Assembly: GCF_003289645.1 (NCBI RefSeq)
Contig: NZ_QLYX01000016.1
Location: 124,001 to 188,000, forward strand
From: Actinomadura craniellae
GTDB taxonomy: Bacteria; Actinomycetota; Actinomycetes; Streptosporangiales; Streptosporangiaceae
Direction: 5' to 3'
DNA length: 64,000 bases
Position numbers and translations under genes: made by a program
Part shown: one piece after another, positions 1-7,466 of the stretch
Layout of the letters: each line of letters starts with the position of its first letter
How positions within the stretch are numbered: position 1 is the first letter of the stretch
The notes under the pieces: generated by a model
Database searches by the model: none
Told to the model about the DNA's origin: nothing
Seen by the model: the letters and a program-made list of their open reading frames with translations, nothing else

Positions 1-2
1 CC

Positions 3-185
3 TCCGGCCTCCAGGTGGGGCGCCAGGGGGGCACCTCCTCGGGGGGCGTCCCGGTCAGGCGGCCTGCCTGCACGGAACCGGGTGACTTCTCCGGGAGCGT
101 CCAGATCTCCCCCGGCGGTTCGGCCCCGGTCTCCTGGACCTGCCCGGACGACGAGCCGCCGAGCCCGCCCGCCGGTACGCCCTGA
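3..185 (+). CDS. C-terminal end of an unidentified protein (partial)
   Basis: A frame open from the window edge to TGA at 183-185 has almost exclusively G/C in third codon positions, as real genes here do. The 60 visible residues are rich in Gly, Ser and Pro with two cysteines (PACTEPG and SWTCPDDEP) and end in a Pro-rich tail, which would suit the end of an exported protein. A strong hairpin begins 2 nt after the stop, supporting a real gene end. The start lies outside the window and no family is recognised. Confidence 0.5.
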   Translation, partial: SGLQVGRQGGTSSGGVPVRRPACTEPGDFSGSVQISPGGSAPVSWTCPDDEPPSPPAGTP

Positions 186-186
186 C

Positions 187-220
187 CCCGTGCCACGTCC
201 TCGGGAGCACGTGGCACGGG
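187..220. terminator. Bidirectional hairpin terminator
   Basis: Perfect 12-bp stem CCCGTGCCACGT (187-198) / ACGTGGCACGGG (209-220) with a 10-nt loop. It sits between two convergent gene ends (TGA at 185 on +, TAG at 229 on -), so it can serve both. There is no T-tract, as is usual in high-GC actinobacteria. Confidence 0.8.
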
Positions 221-228
221 CGGCGGGT

Positions 229-1338
229 CTACCAGGGCGACCGGCTGTCCAGGATGCGGTGGGCGCGGTCGAGCAGGACCGGCACCGAGTCGCCGATCTG
301 GGCGAAGCCCTCGCCGACCGTGGCGCCCTGCAGGAACCGGGCGTGGATGCCCTCCAGGATGACCGCGAGCTTGAAGCAGGCGAAGGCCACATAGAAGTCC
401 AGTTGGGAGAGGTCGAAGCCGGTCAGCCCGGCGTACCGCTCGGCGAACTCCTGGCGGGTGTGGAAGCCCGGCGTGGCGGTGACCGTGGCGCCCACGGGCA
501 GCCGGTCGGCCTGCTCGTCCGACTCCTGGGCCCAGTAGGTGAGGGTCAGCCCGAGATCCGACAGCGGGTCGCCCAGGGTGGACATCTCCCAGTCGACGAT
601 CGCCGCGATCTCGGGGGCCGGCTCCAGCCGGGTGAGCGCGTTGTCGAGCCGGAAGTCGCCGTGCACCAGCCCGACGGGGCCGTCGGCGGGCACCCGCTCG
701 GCCAGCCGGTTGACGAGCCGGTCGTATTCGGGCAGGTCGCGGGTGGTGCCGGTGGCGGCGATCGCCTCGTTGGAGCGCTGCCACTGCTGCCCCCACCGGC
801 GCAGCTGGCGGGCCATGTACCCCTCGGGGCGGCCGAAGTCGGCCAGGCCGGCGGCCGTCACGTCGACCAGGTGGATGGCGGCGAGTGCCTCGGCCAGCCG
901 CTCGCTGATCAGGCCGGCCTGCTCGGGGGTGACGTCCGCGGCGTCCTCGGCGGTCCGCAGCACCCGGCCCTGGACGTATTCCATGATGTAGAACCGGGCG
1001 CCGAGCACGTCCTCGCCTGCGCAGAACGCCAGCGGGCGGGGCACGGGCACCCGGAGCCGGTCGCCGGCCTCGCCGTACTCCGACAGCGCCGAGAGCACCC
1101 GGTGCTCCCGGGCCATGTCGTGTGCGGTGGGCAGGACGTGGCCCAGCGGCGGGCGGCGCAGCACGATGGAGCGTCCCCCGGCCAGCTCGATGCGGTAGGT
1201 CAGGTTCGACCGGCCGCCGGCGATCAGATCGACCGCGGTGATGCGGCCGGCGCCCGGCAGCGCCTCGGCCAGCCAGGCCGCCAGTCGGGGAACATCGATG
1301 CCGGGAATTCCGGCCGGAAGCTCAGCGTCAACCGTCAT
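229..1338 (-). CDS. Phosphotransferase family protein (APH/choline kinase fold)
   Basis: A 369-aa kinase-fold protein of the aminoglycoside-phosphotransferase superfamily, in the acyl-CoA-dehydrogenase-associated (ACAD10/FadE36-like) branch. The Brenner catalytic motif VHGDFRLDN lies near residue 225 and the metal-binding segment IVDWEMSTLGDP near 247. An N-terminal nucleotide-lobe stretch GGRSNLTYRIE (about 43-53) is followed by VLRRPP with the expected strand. Length is normal for the family. The substrate is unknown; in this branch it is often a small hydroxylated acyl or antibiotic-like molecule. The ATG at 1338 has no clear Shine-Dalgarno sequence, so a leaderless message is possible. 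It stands alone, with a terminator directly downstream. Confidence 0.85.
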   Translation of the reverse strand: MTVDAELPAGIPGIDVPRLAAWLAEALPGAGRITAVDLIAGGRSNLTYRIELAGGRSIVLRRPPLGHVLPTAHDMAREHRVLSALSEYGEAGDRLRVPVPRPLAFCAGEDVLGARFYIMEYVQGRVLRTAEDAADVTPEQAGLISERLAEALAAIHLVDVTAAGLADFGRPEGYMARQLRRWGQQWQRSNEAIAATGTTRDLPEYDRLVNRLAERVPADGPVGLVHGDFRLDNALTRLEPAPEIAAIVDWEMSTLGDPLSDLGLTLTYWAQESDEQADRLPVGATVTATPGFHTRQEFAERYAGLTGFDLSQLDFYVAFACFKLAVILEGIHARFLQGATVGEGFAQIGDSVPVLLDRAHRILDSRSPW

Positions 1339-1725
1339 GACGCCCTATTAGAACGCTACTCGGTTTGACAGGGGAACCCCACCCCCCTAACTCGTCCCGG
1401 CAACCTGCGATGTAAATCACCGGCCGGAATCGGCCGTTGACTGGAACTTTTCCACTTTCTCCCGCTCATCCCTGCTGAACAGCGAAAACGTGCATATGCC
1501 CAACCATCCCGCCACACACGCCCCAGGAAAAACCCGACACAAGGTGCAATCCTGGTGTCCGCCGGGTACGCCCTGACGACGACTCACCAGGTGATACCGC
1601 CACGACGACCAGCCCATCGACGTCGCGGCCACCGGTGGCGGCACTCTGGACTTATCGGGCCGGCTGGGCTACGAACAGGTAACTAAGACCATTCGGGGTT
1701 GATGCCCGATTGGGGGGGACGCACC
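1339..1725. other. Divergent intergenic region, no gene seen
   Basis: 387 nt between the divergently transcribed phosphotransferase and amidase-like genes. I see no convincing coding frame. A TTGACT hexamer at 1437-1442 has no matching -10 box at 16-18 nt. The stretch is less G/C-rich than the flanking genes and must hold both promoters. Confidence 0.5.
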
Positions 1726-2373
1726 GTGGCCGACGCTTGGCTACCGGGAGCCGGCCGAATGCCGGCCGACAACGATTGCGGCGCACCGAGGGGTGGTGCT
1801 CCGCGCGTCGTCTGGTTCACCGGTGACGCCGATCCCCGGCTACTCTCCGCCCGATCGGTGGCCCAGGACCTCGCCCGGGCCGGCCGGCCGGCACACCTGG
1901 TCTGGAATCCCCTCTCCGGCGAGGTGCTGCAAATGCTCCCGCTCACCCTCGCCGGCGGCCTGCTCGACGGCCCGGTGCGCCTCGAAGGCCGGATCTGCAT
2001 GCAGATCATGGTGGTCGGCAGCACCCGCGAACCCTTCACCAACGGCCCGCTCAAGAACCTCGACATGATCATGTCCTGGCTCGACGCCTGGGGGGTCAAC
2101 CGACGCTGGCCCGCCGGGCCGCCACTGGCCTCGCCGCAGGCGTACCACTCCATGCGCGAGCGCCGGCCCTGGGCGCGCGGCGGGCACTTCGGCGCCTCCC
2201 AGGTGCCCGGCGTCGCGCGCGCCGACCCCGGGGCGATCGACATCCGCCGGATCACCGGCCGCGAGACCCCGCTCGCCGACATCCCCCGCCCGCGTCCCGC
2301 GTCCGGTGCCGAAGACGCAATCCGCGCCCCGGTCCGGCCGATCGCCCGGCCCACCGTCCACGCGCTGCGCTGA
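1726..2373 (+). CDS. Amidase/PGRP-like actinobacterial protein lacking zinc ligands
   Basis: A 215-aa protein resembling a conserved actinobacterial and phage-associated family of the N-acetylmuramoyl-L-alanine amidase/PGRP fold: VWFTGDADPR near residue 29, HLVWNPLSGEVLQM near 61, ICMQI near 90, and GHFGASQVPGV...DPGAID at 153-172. In the enzymes of this fold zinc is held by two His and one Cys/Asp. Here the first position reads Phe (residue 31) and the expected His before DPGAID is also absent, so hydrolytic activity is doubtful. I chose GTG at 1726 because a GGGGGGG run (1712-1718) precedes it at good spacing and the family starts here; in-frame TTG 1699 and ATG 1702 are alternatives. The stop is 5 nt from the convergent MocR gene. 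Confidence 0.6.
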   Translation: MADAWLPGAGRMPADNDCGAPRGGAPRVVWFTGDADPRLLSARSVAQDLARAGRPAHLVWNPLSGEVLQMLPLTLAGGLLDGPVRLEGRICMQIMVVGSTREPFTNGPLKNLDMIMSWLDAWGVNRRWPAGPPLASPQAYHSMRERRPWARGGHFGASQVPGVARADPGAIDIRRITGRETPLADIPRPRPASGAEDAIRAPVRPIARPTVHALR

Positions 2374-2378
2374 TCCGG

Positions 2379-3728
2379 TCAGCGCAGGACGAGCTCCCGG
2401 ACCAGCGCGCAGGCCGCGCGCAGTTCCGAGCGGCGGGCCGCGCCGTACCCGATCACCAGCCCGTGCACCGGATCGGCCGAACCGGCGTGGTGGCGGGACA
2501 GCGTGTCGAGCCGCACGCCCCGCGCGCCCGCCGCGCGCACGACCCGGTCCGCCACCGGGGCGGGCAGCTCGACCACCAGGTGCAGCCCGGCCGTGTCGCC
2601 GCGCACCCGCAGGCCGGCCAGCGCGCCGACCACGACCGCGCGGCGGCGCGCGTACTCGGCCCGCATCCGGCGCAGGTACCGGTCGAGGTCGCCCCGGTCG
2701 AGCAGCACCCGCAGCGCCTCCTGCGGCACGACCGCCGTGCGGTCACCGAGTTCGGGCCGCCGGGCCGCGATCGCCGCCACCAGGTCCGGCCGGGCCACCA
2801 GCCAGCCGACCCCCATCGCCGGGGTGAGGATCTTCGCGCTGGTGCCCAGGTACACCACGACCTCGGGATCCAGCCCGTACAGCGCCGGCAGCGGCGCGCC
2901 GCCGTAGCGGAACTCGCCGTCGTAGTCGTCCTCCGCGACGAGCGCGCCGGTCCGCCGCGCCCAGGCCAGCAGCGACTGGCGGCGCGGCACCGGCAGCACC
3001 CCGCCGAGCGGATACTGGTGCGAGGGAGTGGTGTAGATCAGCCGCAGGTCGTCCGGCAGCCCGTCGACGACCAGCCCCTGCTCGTCCACCGGGCACGGGA
3101 CGACCCGCAGCCCGCGGGCCGCCAGCACCGTCCTGGCCCGCGGGTAGCCGGGGTCCTCCACGCCGACCCGGTCCCCGGGCCGCAGCACGGTGGCGGCCAG
3201 CAGGTCGAGCCCGTTGCCGGCGCCCCGGGTGACCATCACCCGTTCCACCGGGCAGGTCACGCCCCGGCCGCGGCGCATCCGCTCGGTGAGGGCGGCCCGC
3301 AACCCGGGCAGGCCGTGCGGGTCGGGCTCGGCCGCGGGCGCCAGCACGGCGGCCGCCCGCCAGGCCCGGCGCCAGGCCGGCGTGTCGAGATCACCCGTCC
3401 AGGGCTCTCCCGGCCGCAGGTCGATCATCTCGCCGGCGGGCTCGGCCGGGGGCGGCGCGGGCGGATCACCGGCCGGCACGGCGAGGACGTCGGCGACGTA
3501 CGTCCCCGAGCCGTGCCGGCCCACCAGCCAGCCCTCGGCGTACAGCTGCTCGTACGCCTCGGTGACGACCGTCCGGCTGACCCCGAGGGCCGCGGCCAGC
3601 CGCCGGCTCGACGGGAGCCGCTCGCCGGCGGTGAGCCGCCCCTCCCGCATCGCGGCCCGCAGCTGCGCGGCGACCTGAACGGTCATCGGCTCGCCGGCGC
3701 TTCGTTCCACGGCCAGCGGCAGGTCCAA
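2379..3728 (-). CDS. MocR/PdxR-type regulator (GntR HTH + aminotransferase-like domain)
   Basis: 449 aa. N-terminal GntR winged helix (about 15-80) with LPSSRRLAAALGVSRTVVTE, then a fold-type I aminotransferase-like domain from about 110 to the end, with ARRTGALVAEDDYDGEFRY and the PLP-lysine motif TSAKILTP near residue 297. MocR proteins use PLP as effector and often control vitamin B6 or amino-acid genes. It is divergent from a pyridoxamine-oxidase-like gene 68 nt away, the usual arrangement for a local regulator and target. The TTG start at 3728 is preceded by TGGAGA at 5-nt spacing. The Met at residue 15 would cut into the winged helix, so the TTG start is preferred. Confidence 0.88.
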   Translation of the reverse strand: MDLPLAVERSAGEPMTVQVAAQLRAAMREGRLTAGERLPSSRRLAAALGVSRTVVTEAYEQLYAEGWLVGRHGSGTYVADVLAVPAGDPPAPPPAEPAGEMIDLRPGEPWTGDLDTPAWRRAWRAAAVLAPAAEPDPHGLPGLRAALTERMRRGRGVTCPVERVMVTRGAGNGLDLLAATVLRPGDRVGVEDPGYPRARTVLAARGLRVVPCPVDEQGLVVDGLPDDLRLIYTTPSHQYPLGGVLPVPRRQSLLAWARRTGALVAEDDYDGEFRYGGAPLPALYGLDPEVVVYLGTSAKILTPAMGVGWLVARPDLVAAIAARRPELGDRTAVVPQEALRVLLDRGDLDRYLRRMRAEYARRRAVVVGALAGLRVRGDTAGLHLVVELPAPVADRVVRAAGARGVRLDTLSRHHAGSADPVHGLVIGYGAARRSELRAACALVRELVLR

Positions 3729-3775
3729 GTGGTCTCCAGAAAACGCGCTTGTGTGGCTCTACAGATCAGTCCACT
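3728..3775. promoter_or_regulatory. Candidate MocR operator cluster
   Basis: Three related copies of AGTGG(T/A)CT lie in the divergent intergenic region: AGTGGTCT at 3728-3735, the variant TGTGGCTCT at 3752-3760, and an inverted copy AGTCCACT at 3768-3775. MocR-family proteins typically bind repeated half-sites between themselves and the target. The first copy overlaps the MocR start codon, which would suit autorepression. The assignment is inference from position and repetition. Confidence 0.4.
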
Positions 3776-3782
3776 CGGCTCC

Positions 3783-3788
3783 TAGCCT
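3783..3788 (+). promoter_or_regulatory. -10 box TAGCCT of a probable leaderless promoter
   Basis: TAGCCT fits the TANNNT consensus and ends 8 nt before ATG 3797, which puts the transcription start at or beside the start codon. No Shine-Dalgarno sequence lies between. Confidence 0.4.
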
Positions 3789-3796
3789 ACGGACAC

Positions 3797-4444
3797 ATGA
3801 GCACTCCAGCACCGCTGTCGGACACTCCCCGGACCCGGCTGGGCCGGGCCCGCGAGCGCGGCCGCGCCGACCGGGCCGAGCTCCACGCCATCCTCGACGC
3901 CGGGCGCATCTGCCACCTGGGCGTGCCCACCGAGGGCGCGCCCATGGTGATCCCCACCGGCTACGGGCGGCTGGGCGACACCCTCTACCTGCACGGCTCG
4001 ACGGGAGCCCGGAGCCTGCGCCTGGGCGCGGCGACGGAGGTCTGCGTCACCGTCACCCACCTCGACGGCATCGTGCTGGCGAGGTCGATCTTCCATCACT
4101 CCATCAACTACCGGAGCGCGGTCGTGTACGGGCGGCTCCGGGTCGTGACCGAGCCCGAGGAGAAGCTCGCCGGGCTGCGCGCCGTCTCCGAGAGCCTGGC
4201 CCCGGGCCGCTGGGACGTGACCCGGCCACCCGACCGGCGCGAACTGGCCGCCACCGCCGTGCTGGCGCTGCCGCTGGCCGAGGCGTCGGTGAAGGTGCGC
4301 CAGGGGCCGCCCGTGGACGACGAGGCCGACCACGCGCTCGACGTCTGGGCCGGGGTGCTGCCGGTCCACCAGGTGTTCGGCGAACCCGTGCCCGACCCCC
4401 TGCTGCGGGCTGACATTCCGTTTCCCCCCGAAATGATCGCTTAG
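3797..4444 (+). CDS. Pyridoxamine 5'-phosphate oxidase family protein (NimA-like)
   Basis: 215 aa of the FMN-binding split-barrel superfamily: AGRICHLGVPTEGAPMVIPTGYGR (about 34-57) is the typical first strand pair, followed by LYLHGSTGARSLRLG and HHSINYRSAVVYGR near residue 107. Members reduce or oxidise small flavin substrates or bind FMN or F420; the substrate is not predictable. ATG 3797 is preferred to the in-frame upstream start at 3749 because the upstream codons overlap the operator region and do not match the family. Divergent from the MocR gene, which is its likely regulator. Confidence 0.85.
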   Translation: MSTPAPLSDTPRTRLGRARERGRADRAELHAILDAGRICHLGVPTEGAPMVIPTGYGRLGDTLYLHGSTGARSLRLGAATEVCVTVTHLDGIVLARSIFHHSINYRSAVVYGRLRVVTEPEEKLAGLRAVSESLAPGRWDVTRPPDRRELAATAVLALPLAEASVKVRQGPPVDDEADHALDVWAGVLPVHQVFGEPVPDPLLRADIPFPPEMIA

Positions 4445-4469
4445 TGACCTACTTGTAATCTGATTGCCC

Positions 4470-4475
4470 TACCCT
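4470..4475 (+). promoter_or_regulatory. -10 box TACCCT of a probable leaderless promoter
   Basis: TACCCT ends 7 nt before ATG 4483. There is no ribosome-binding site in the gap, so a leaderless transcript is likely. Confidence 0.4.
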
Positions 4476-4482
4476 CGCCCCC

Positions 4483-5499
4483 ATGACCGGCCAGACACCG
4501 CCGGGCTGGTATCCCGACCCCTACGGCACGCCCGGCCTGCAGCGGTACTGGGACGGCGGCCAGTGGACACAGGCGACCCAGCCCATCGACGAATGGGACG
4601 ACTCCTCCGGGGCCCCCGCCAGGCAGCCGTCCCCCGGCGGCCAGCAGCCTCCACCGGCTCCCCAGCCGAACTGGAGCCCGAGCGGCCCGAGCACCCCACC
4701 GCCCTGGCAGGCCCCCGGCGGCCCCCACACTCCGCCGCCCTGGCAGCCCGGCCCGCAGACCCCCCAGCCCTGGCAGCCCTCACCCGCCGGCAAGAGCAAC
4801 ACCGGGCTGCTGTGGGGGCTGGCCGGCGGCGGTGTCGTCTTCCTCGCCCTGATCGTGGTGGTCGCACTGCTGGCCACCGGCGTGATCGGCGGGTCGCCCG
4901 AACCGACCTCGAGCCCCGCCGCCGCGTCCCCCACCCCGCCGAACGACCCCGGCGGCCGCTCGCCGGTGGTGGGCACGGTCACCGACGAGCAGGCCGGCCT
5001 CAGCTACGCCCAGCTCGGCGGCAAGTGGCAGCCCGCCTCCCCCATCGGGTCCACCGACCCGCTCGGCCGGCTGGGCCTGACCCGCGGCCAGACCGCCGCC
5101 GTCCAGGAGGACTACGACGGCCGGGAGGGCGACTACGTGGCCTCGGTGTACTCCGGCCAGGTCGCCACCACCGTCACCCCCGACGACAGCCTCCAGGTGG
5201 GCGCCCGGAGCTTCCTCGCCGCGCTGCCGTCGTTCGCCTACCCCGCCGGCTACACGCAGCGGGAGATCGAGTCGCGGGCCTTCCAGGTGGACGGGCACAG
5301 TGCCTGGTACCACCGGCTGGAGCTGAGCTTCCCGCAGGCGAAGTCCCGCAACTGGAACTTCACCAAGGAGATCGTCCTCTTCCTCACCATCGAGCGCGGC
5401 GAGGGCAGGCGGCCCGCAGTCCTCTACCTCTCCATCCCTGACAGCCACGTGAACCAGGGCGACCTCGATCTGCTGGTCAACTCCGTGAAGGTCCTGTAG
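4483..5499 (+). CDS. DUF2510 domain membrane protein
   Basis: 338 aa. The N-terminal DUF2510 motif PPGWYPDPYGTPGLQRYWDG (residues 5-24, with WT shortly after) is followed by a Pro/Gln/Trp-rich linker carrying repeated PPPWQ/PQPWQ units (about 60-100), one membrane helix (GLLWGLAGGGVVFLALIVVV, about 107-126) and an extracellular C-terminal domain of about 190 residues ending in LDLLVNSVKVL. This is the standard type II anchor architecture of DUF2510 proteins: short cytoplasmic domain inside, C-terminal domain outside. The function of the outer domain is unknown. Probably monocistronic, 42 nt before orn. Confidence 0.85.
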   Translation: MTGQTPPGWYPDPYGTPGLQRYWDGGQWTQATQPIDEWDDSSGAPARQPSPGGQQPPPAPQPNWSPSGPSTPPPWQAPGGPHTPPPWQPGPQTPQPWQPSPAGKSNTGLLWGLAGGGVVFLALIVVVALLATGVIGGSPEPTSSPAAASPTPPNDPGGRSPVVGTVTDEQAGLSYAQLGGKWQPASPIGSTDPLGRLGLTRGQTAAVQEDYDGREGDYVASVYSGQVATTVTPDDSLQVGARSFLAALPSFAYPAGYTQREIESRAFQVDGHSAWYHRLELSFPQAKSRNWNFTKEIVLFLTIERGEGRRPAVLYLSIPDSHVNQGDLDLLVNSVKVL

Positions 5500-5528
5500 T
5501 CCCGCTCCGGACGGTCCGCCGGGGCACT

Positions 5529-5534
5529 TAGGGT
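5529..5534 (+). promoter_or_regulatory. -10 box TAGGGT of a probable leaderless orn promoter
   Basis: TAGGGT ends 7 nt before ATG 5542 (gap TAGGCGC), so the predicted transcription start falls on the start codon. Confidence 0.45.
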
Positions 5535-5541
5535 TAGGCGC

Positions 5542-6156
5542 ATGAACGACCGGCTGGTCTGGATCGACTGTGAGATGACAGGACTCGATCTGCGCAACGA
5601 CGCGCTGATCGAGATCGCGGCACTGGTGACGGACGGGGAGCTCAACATCCTCGACGAGGGCGTCGACCTCGTGATCAAACCCCCCGAGGGGGCCCTGACC
5701 CAGATGACGCAGGTGGTGCGCGAGATGCACACCGCCTCCGGGCTGCTGGCCGCGCTGCCCGGCGGCATCGCGCTGGGTCAGGCCGAGGAGCTCGTGCTCG
5801 ACTACGTGCGCAAGCACGTCCCCGACCCGAAGAAGGCCCCGCTCTGCGGCAACTCCATCGCCACCGACCGGTCGTTCCTCTTCCGCGACATGCCCGCCCT
5901 CGACGCCCACCTGCACTACCGGATGATCGACGTCTCCAGCATCAAGGAGCTCGCCCGGCGCTGGTACCCGCGGGTCTACTTCGCCAGCCCGGAGAAGAAG
6001 GGCGGCCACCGCGCCCTCGCCGACATCACCGAGAGCATCCGCGAGCTGCGCTACTACCGGGCGGCCGTCTTCGTCCCCCAGCCCGGGCCCGACTCGCAGA
6101 CCGCACGGGCCCTCGCGGCCGCCGTCGTGTCGGATGTTGATTCGCGCACTCGATAA
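5542..6156 (+). CDS. orn: Oligoribonuclease
   Basis: 204 aa, normal length. This DEDDh 3'-5' exonuclease degrades 2-5-nt RNA leftovers and pGpG to mononucleotides in the cytoplasm. Exo I motif [13 protein letters not shown] (residues 5-17) holds the D-x-E pair; [11 protein letters not shown] near 58; [11 protein letters not shown] near 107 (Exo II); and [11 protein letters not shown] near 157 is Exo III with the catalytic His and Asp. ATG 5542 is the only sensible start. The tRNA-His promoter begins within or just after its 3' end. Confidence 0.95.
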   Translation: MNDRLVWIDCEMTGLDLRNDALIEIAALVTDGELNILDEGVDLVIKPPEGALTQMTQVVREMHTASGLLAALPGGIALGQAEELVLDYVRKHVPDPKKAPLCGNSIATDRSFLFRDMPALDAHLHYRMIDVSSIKELARRWYPRVYFASPEKKGGHRALADITESIRELRYYRAAVFVPQPGPDSQTARALAAAVVSDVDSRTR

Positions 6157-6161
6157 CCCGC

Positions 6162-6167
6162 TACACT
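6162..6167 (+). promoter_or_regulatory. -10 box TACACT for tRNA-His
   Basis: TACACT lies 27 nt upstream of the tRNA-His 5' end. A TTGATT at 6137-6142 gives a rather long 19-nt spacer, so the -35 assignment is weak. Confidence 0.45.
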
Positions 6168-6194
6168 TGGCCAGGCCGGACGCGTTCCGGCGAT

Positions 6195-6268
6195 GGTGGG
6201 CGTAGCTCAGTTGGCAGAGCACCAGGTTGTGGTCCTGGATGTCGCGGGTTCAAATCCCGTCGCTCACC
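6195..6268 (+). tRNA. tRNA-His (GTG)
   Basis: Cloverleaf: acceptor GTGGGCG (6196-6202) with CGCTCAC (6261-6267), anticodon stem CCAGG/CCTGG around loop TTGTGGT with anticodon GTG at 6229-6231, T-loop TTCAAAT. A G at 6195 facing discriminator C6268 gives the extra G-1:C73 pair expected of tRNA-His. CCA is not encoded. Confidence 0.96.
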
Positions 6269-6274
6269 CTGCGC

Positions 6275-6308
6275 AAGGCGCGCCGATCAACAAGATCGGC
6301 GCGCCTTT
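6275..6308 (+). terminator. Terminator of tRNA-His
   Basis: Perfect 14-bp stem AAGGCGCGCCGATC (6275-6288) / GATCGGCGCGCCTT (6294-6307), loop AACAA, followed by T. It begins 7 nt after the tRNA. Confidence 0.92.
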
Positions 6309-6322
6309 CACGTATCGCTACA

Positions 6323-6351
6323 TTGGCTCGCGGTGACGGGCCGGTTATGCT
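6323..6351 (+). promoter_or_regulatory. Sigma70-type promoter of the LuxR-family gene
   Basis: TTGGCT (6323-6328), 17-nt spacer, TATGCT (6346-6351), 37 nt before the ATG at 6389. This is the best-formed housekeeping promoter in the left part of the window. Confidence 0.6.
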
Positions 6352-6388
6352 CCCGCTTTACGAGACCGTGACATTGTCCGGAGGCGGG

Positions 6389-6952
6389 ATGAGGGTCCAC
6401 GAAACGGCACCACTGCGGATCATGGTGGTGGACGGCGACTCCGAGGCTCGCGCCGGAGTGATCTCCGCACTCGCGGGCAGCACGGAGGTCGAGGTCGTCT
6501 GCGAGGCCGGTGACGGCGGCGACGCCGTCTCCATGGCCGAACAGGTGCGTCCCGACGTGGTGTTGCTGGACGCCGCCACCGCCCGCGACGGCCACGCCAG
6601 CCCGCTCAGCCGCGGCGCCCGGGTGTTCGTGCTCACCTCGGCCGGCCAGACCACCGAGGCCAGCGGCGCCTGCGGGCACCTGGCCCGCGAGTCCCTGACG
6701 GTGGGCGACCTGATCCGCGGCCTGCGCGACGCCAGCCGCAGCACCCTCGGCCTGTCCGCCCGCGAGTCCGAAGTGATGGACCTCATCGCCTCGGGCCGCT
6801 CCAACGGCGAGATCGCCCGGCAGCTCTTCCTCAGCGAGAAGACCGTCAAGAACCACGTCAACCGCATCTACGCCAAGCTCGGCGTCCACCAGCGGGCCAC
6901 CGCCATCGCGCTGTGGCGCGGCATGATGAGCGCCGTCCCCACCAGGGACTGA
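6389..6952 (+). CDS. LuxR/NarL-family response regulator with a degenerate receiver
   Basis: 187 aa. N-terminal receiver-like domain: [12 protein letters not shown] (about 8-19), phospho-acceptor-like Asp in DVVLLDA (near 55) and FVLTSAG (near 79). The C-terminal LuxR HTH (about 120-180) has [39 protein letters not shown]. The receiver is shortened after the LTSAG strand, and where the switch lysine (KxxxP) is expected the sequence reads ARESLTV, so phosphorylation-driven switching is doubtful. ATG 6389 follows GGAGG at 6380-6384. No sensor kinase is adjacent, which suits an orphan regulator. Confidence 0.85.
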   Translation: MRVHETAPLRIMVVDGDSEARAGVISALAGSTEVEVVCEAGDGGDAVSMAEQVRPDVVLLDAATARDGHASPLSRGARVFVLTSAGQTTEASGACGHLARESLTVGDLIRGLRDASRSTLGLSARESEVMDLIASGRSNGEIARQLFLSEKTVKNHVNRIYAKLGVHQRATAIALWRGMMSAVPTRD

Positions 6953-6990
6953 GCACCCCAAACCGATTCGCGCCGGTCTCGCGCCCCTGC

Positions 6991-6996
6991 TACAGT
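6991..6996 (+). promoter_or_regulatory. -10 box TACAGT for tRNA-Lys
   Basis: TACAGT is placed 39 nt before the tRNA-Lys 5' end. The upstream TTCGCG at 6967-6972 (18-nt spacer) is a weak -35. Confidence 0.4.
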
Positions 6997-7035
6997 TCAG
7001 GACGTCGGAAGGCCCCCGGGGCCCTGATCCGGCAG

Positions 7036-7108
7036 GCGCCGTTAGCTCAATTGGCAGAGCAGCGGACTCTTAATCCGCGGGTTCGGGGTTCAAGTCCCTG
7101 ACGGCGCA
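7036..7108 (+). tRNA. tRNA-Lys (CTT), integration target
   Basis: Acceptor GCGCCGT (7036-7042) pairs with ACGGCGC (7101-7107), discriminator A7108. Anticodon stem GCGGA/TCCGC around CTCTTAA gives anticodon CTT (7069-7071). T-arm CGGGG-TTCAAGT-CCCTG. The half from the anticodon loop onward is repeated at 15080, marking this gene as an attB site. Confidence 0.96.
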
Positions 7109-7166
7109 CCCGCCACCAGCAGGGCAGACGCGAGGATGTCGCGTTTGCCCTTCGGTCGTTTTGGGG
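7073..7166. repeat. attL: tRNA-Lys 3' half plus terminator
   Basis: Direct repeat of 15080-15172. It starts at the 3' side of the anticodon loop (ATCCGCGGGTTCGGG) and runs through the terminator to GGTCGTTTTGGGG. The two copies differ at five positions and by one T in the final run. This copy lies in the intact tRNA gene. Confidence 0.85.
7121..7151 (+). terminator. Terminator of tRNA-Lys
   Basis: AGGGCA-G-ACGCGA / TCGCGT-T-TGCCCT: a 12-bp stem with one internal mismatch, loop GGATG, starting 12 nt after the tRNA. It is part of the repeated att segment. Confidence 0.8.
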
Positions 7167-7466
7167 CCCTTTGTTTCCATGTTCGCTCCAGGCCATGATC
7201 ACGGCCGGTGCGTGACCGTAGAGCGTTGAGCAGCCCGCCACGGCCCGTACATGTCCCCTACGGTGCCGGGAGTCGCTTGCGGCGGGCGTTCTCGGCCCGA
7301 GTGTGGCCCTCCAGCCCGCGGCGCCATCGACCGACGCGCTGGTCGGTCCGCACCAACGGCCTGGGTGTCCTGCCTGATTCGAGAGCTGGTCTGCTGCGGC
7401 GGTGGAGGGAGGTCGCGTAACCAGCGCTCGTACCGGCTGCCAGGCTCCTGGAGCAGGGGATCCTGG
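7167..7466. other. Island left end, no recognisable gene
   Basis: 300 nt between attL and the end of the BldC-like gene. This is where an integrase gene would often sit, yet frames on both strands give Arg-rich products without recognisable motifs. It may be eroded element DNA. Confidence 0.4.

Noticed and set aside
82-1368. A 428-codon plus-strand frame opposite the phosphotransferase
   Set aside because: Antisense of a gene with clear kinase motifs; it also runs through the terminator.
4780-6222. A 480-codon minus-strand frame over orn and the DUF2510 gene
   Set aside because: Covers two well-supported plus-strand genes and reads as Val/Gly/Arg/His-rich filler.
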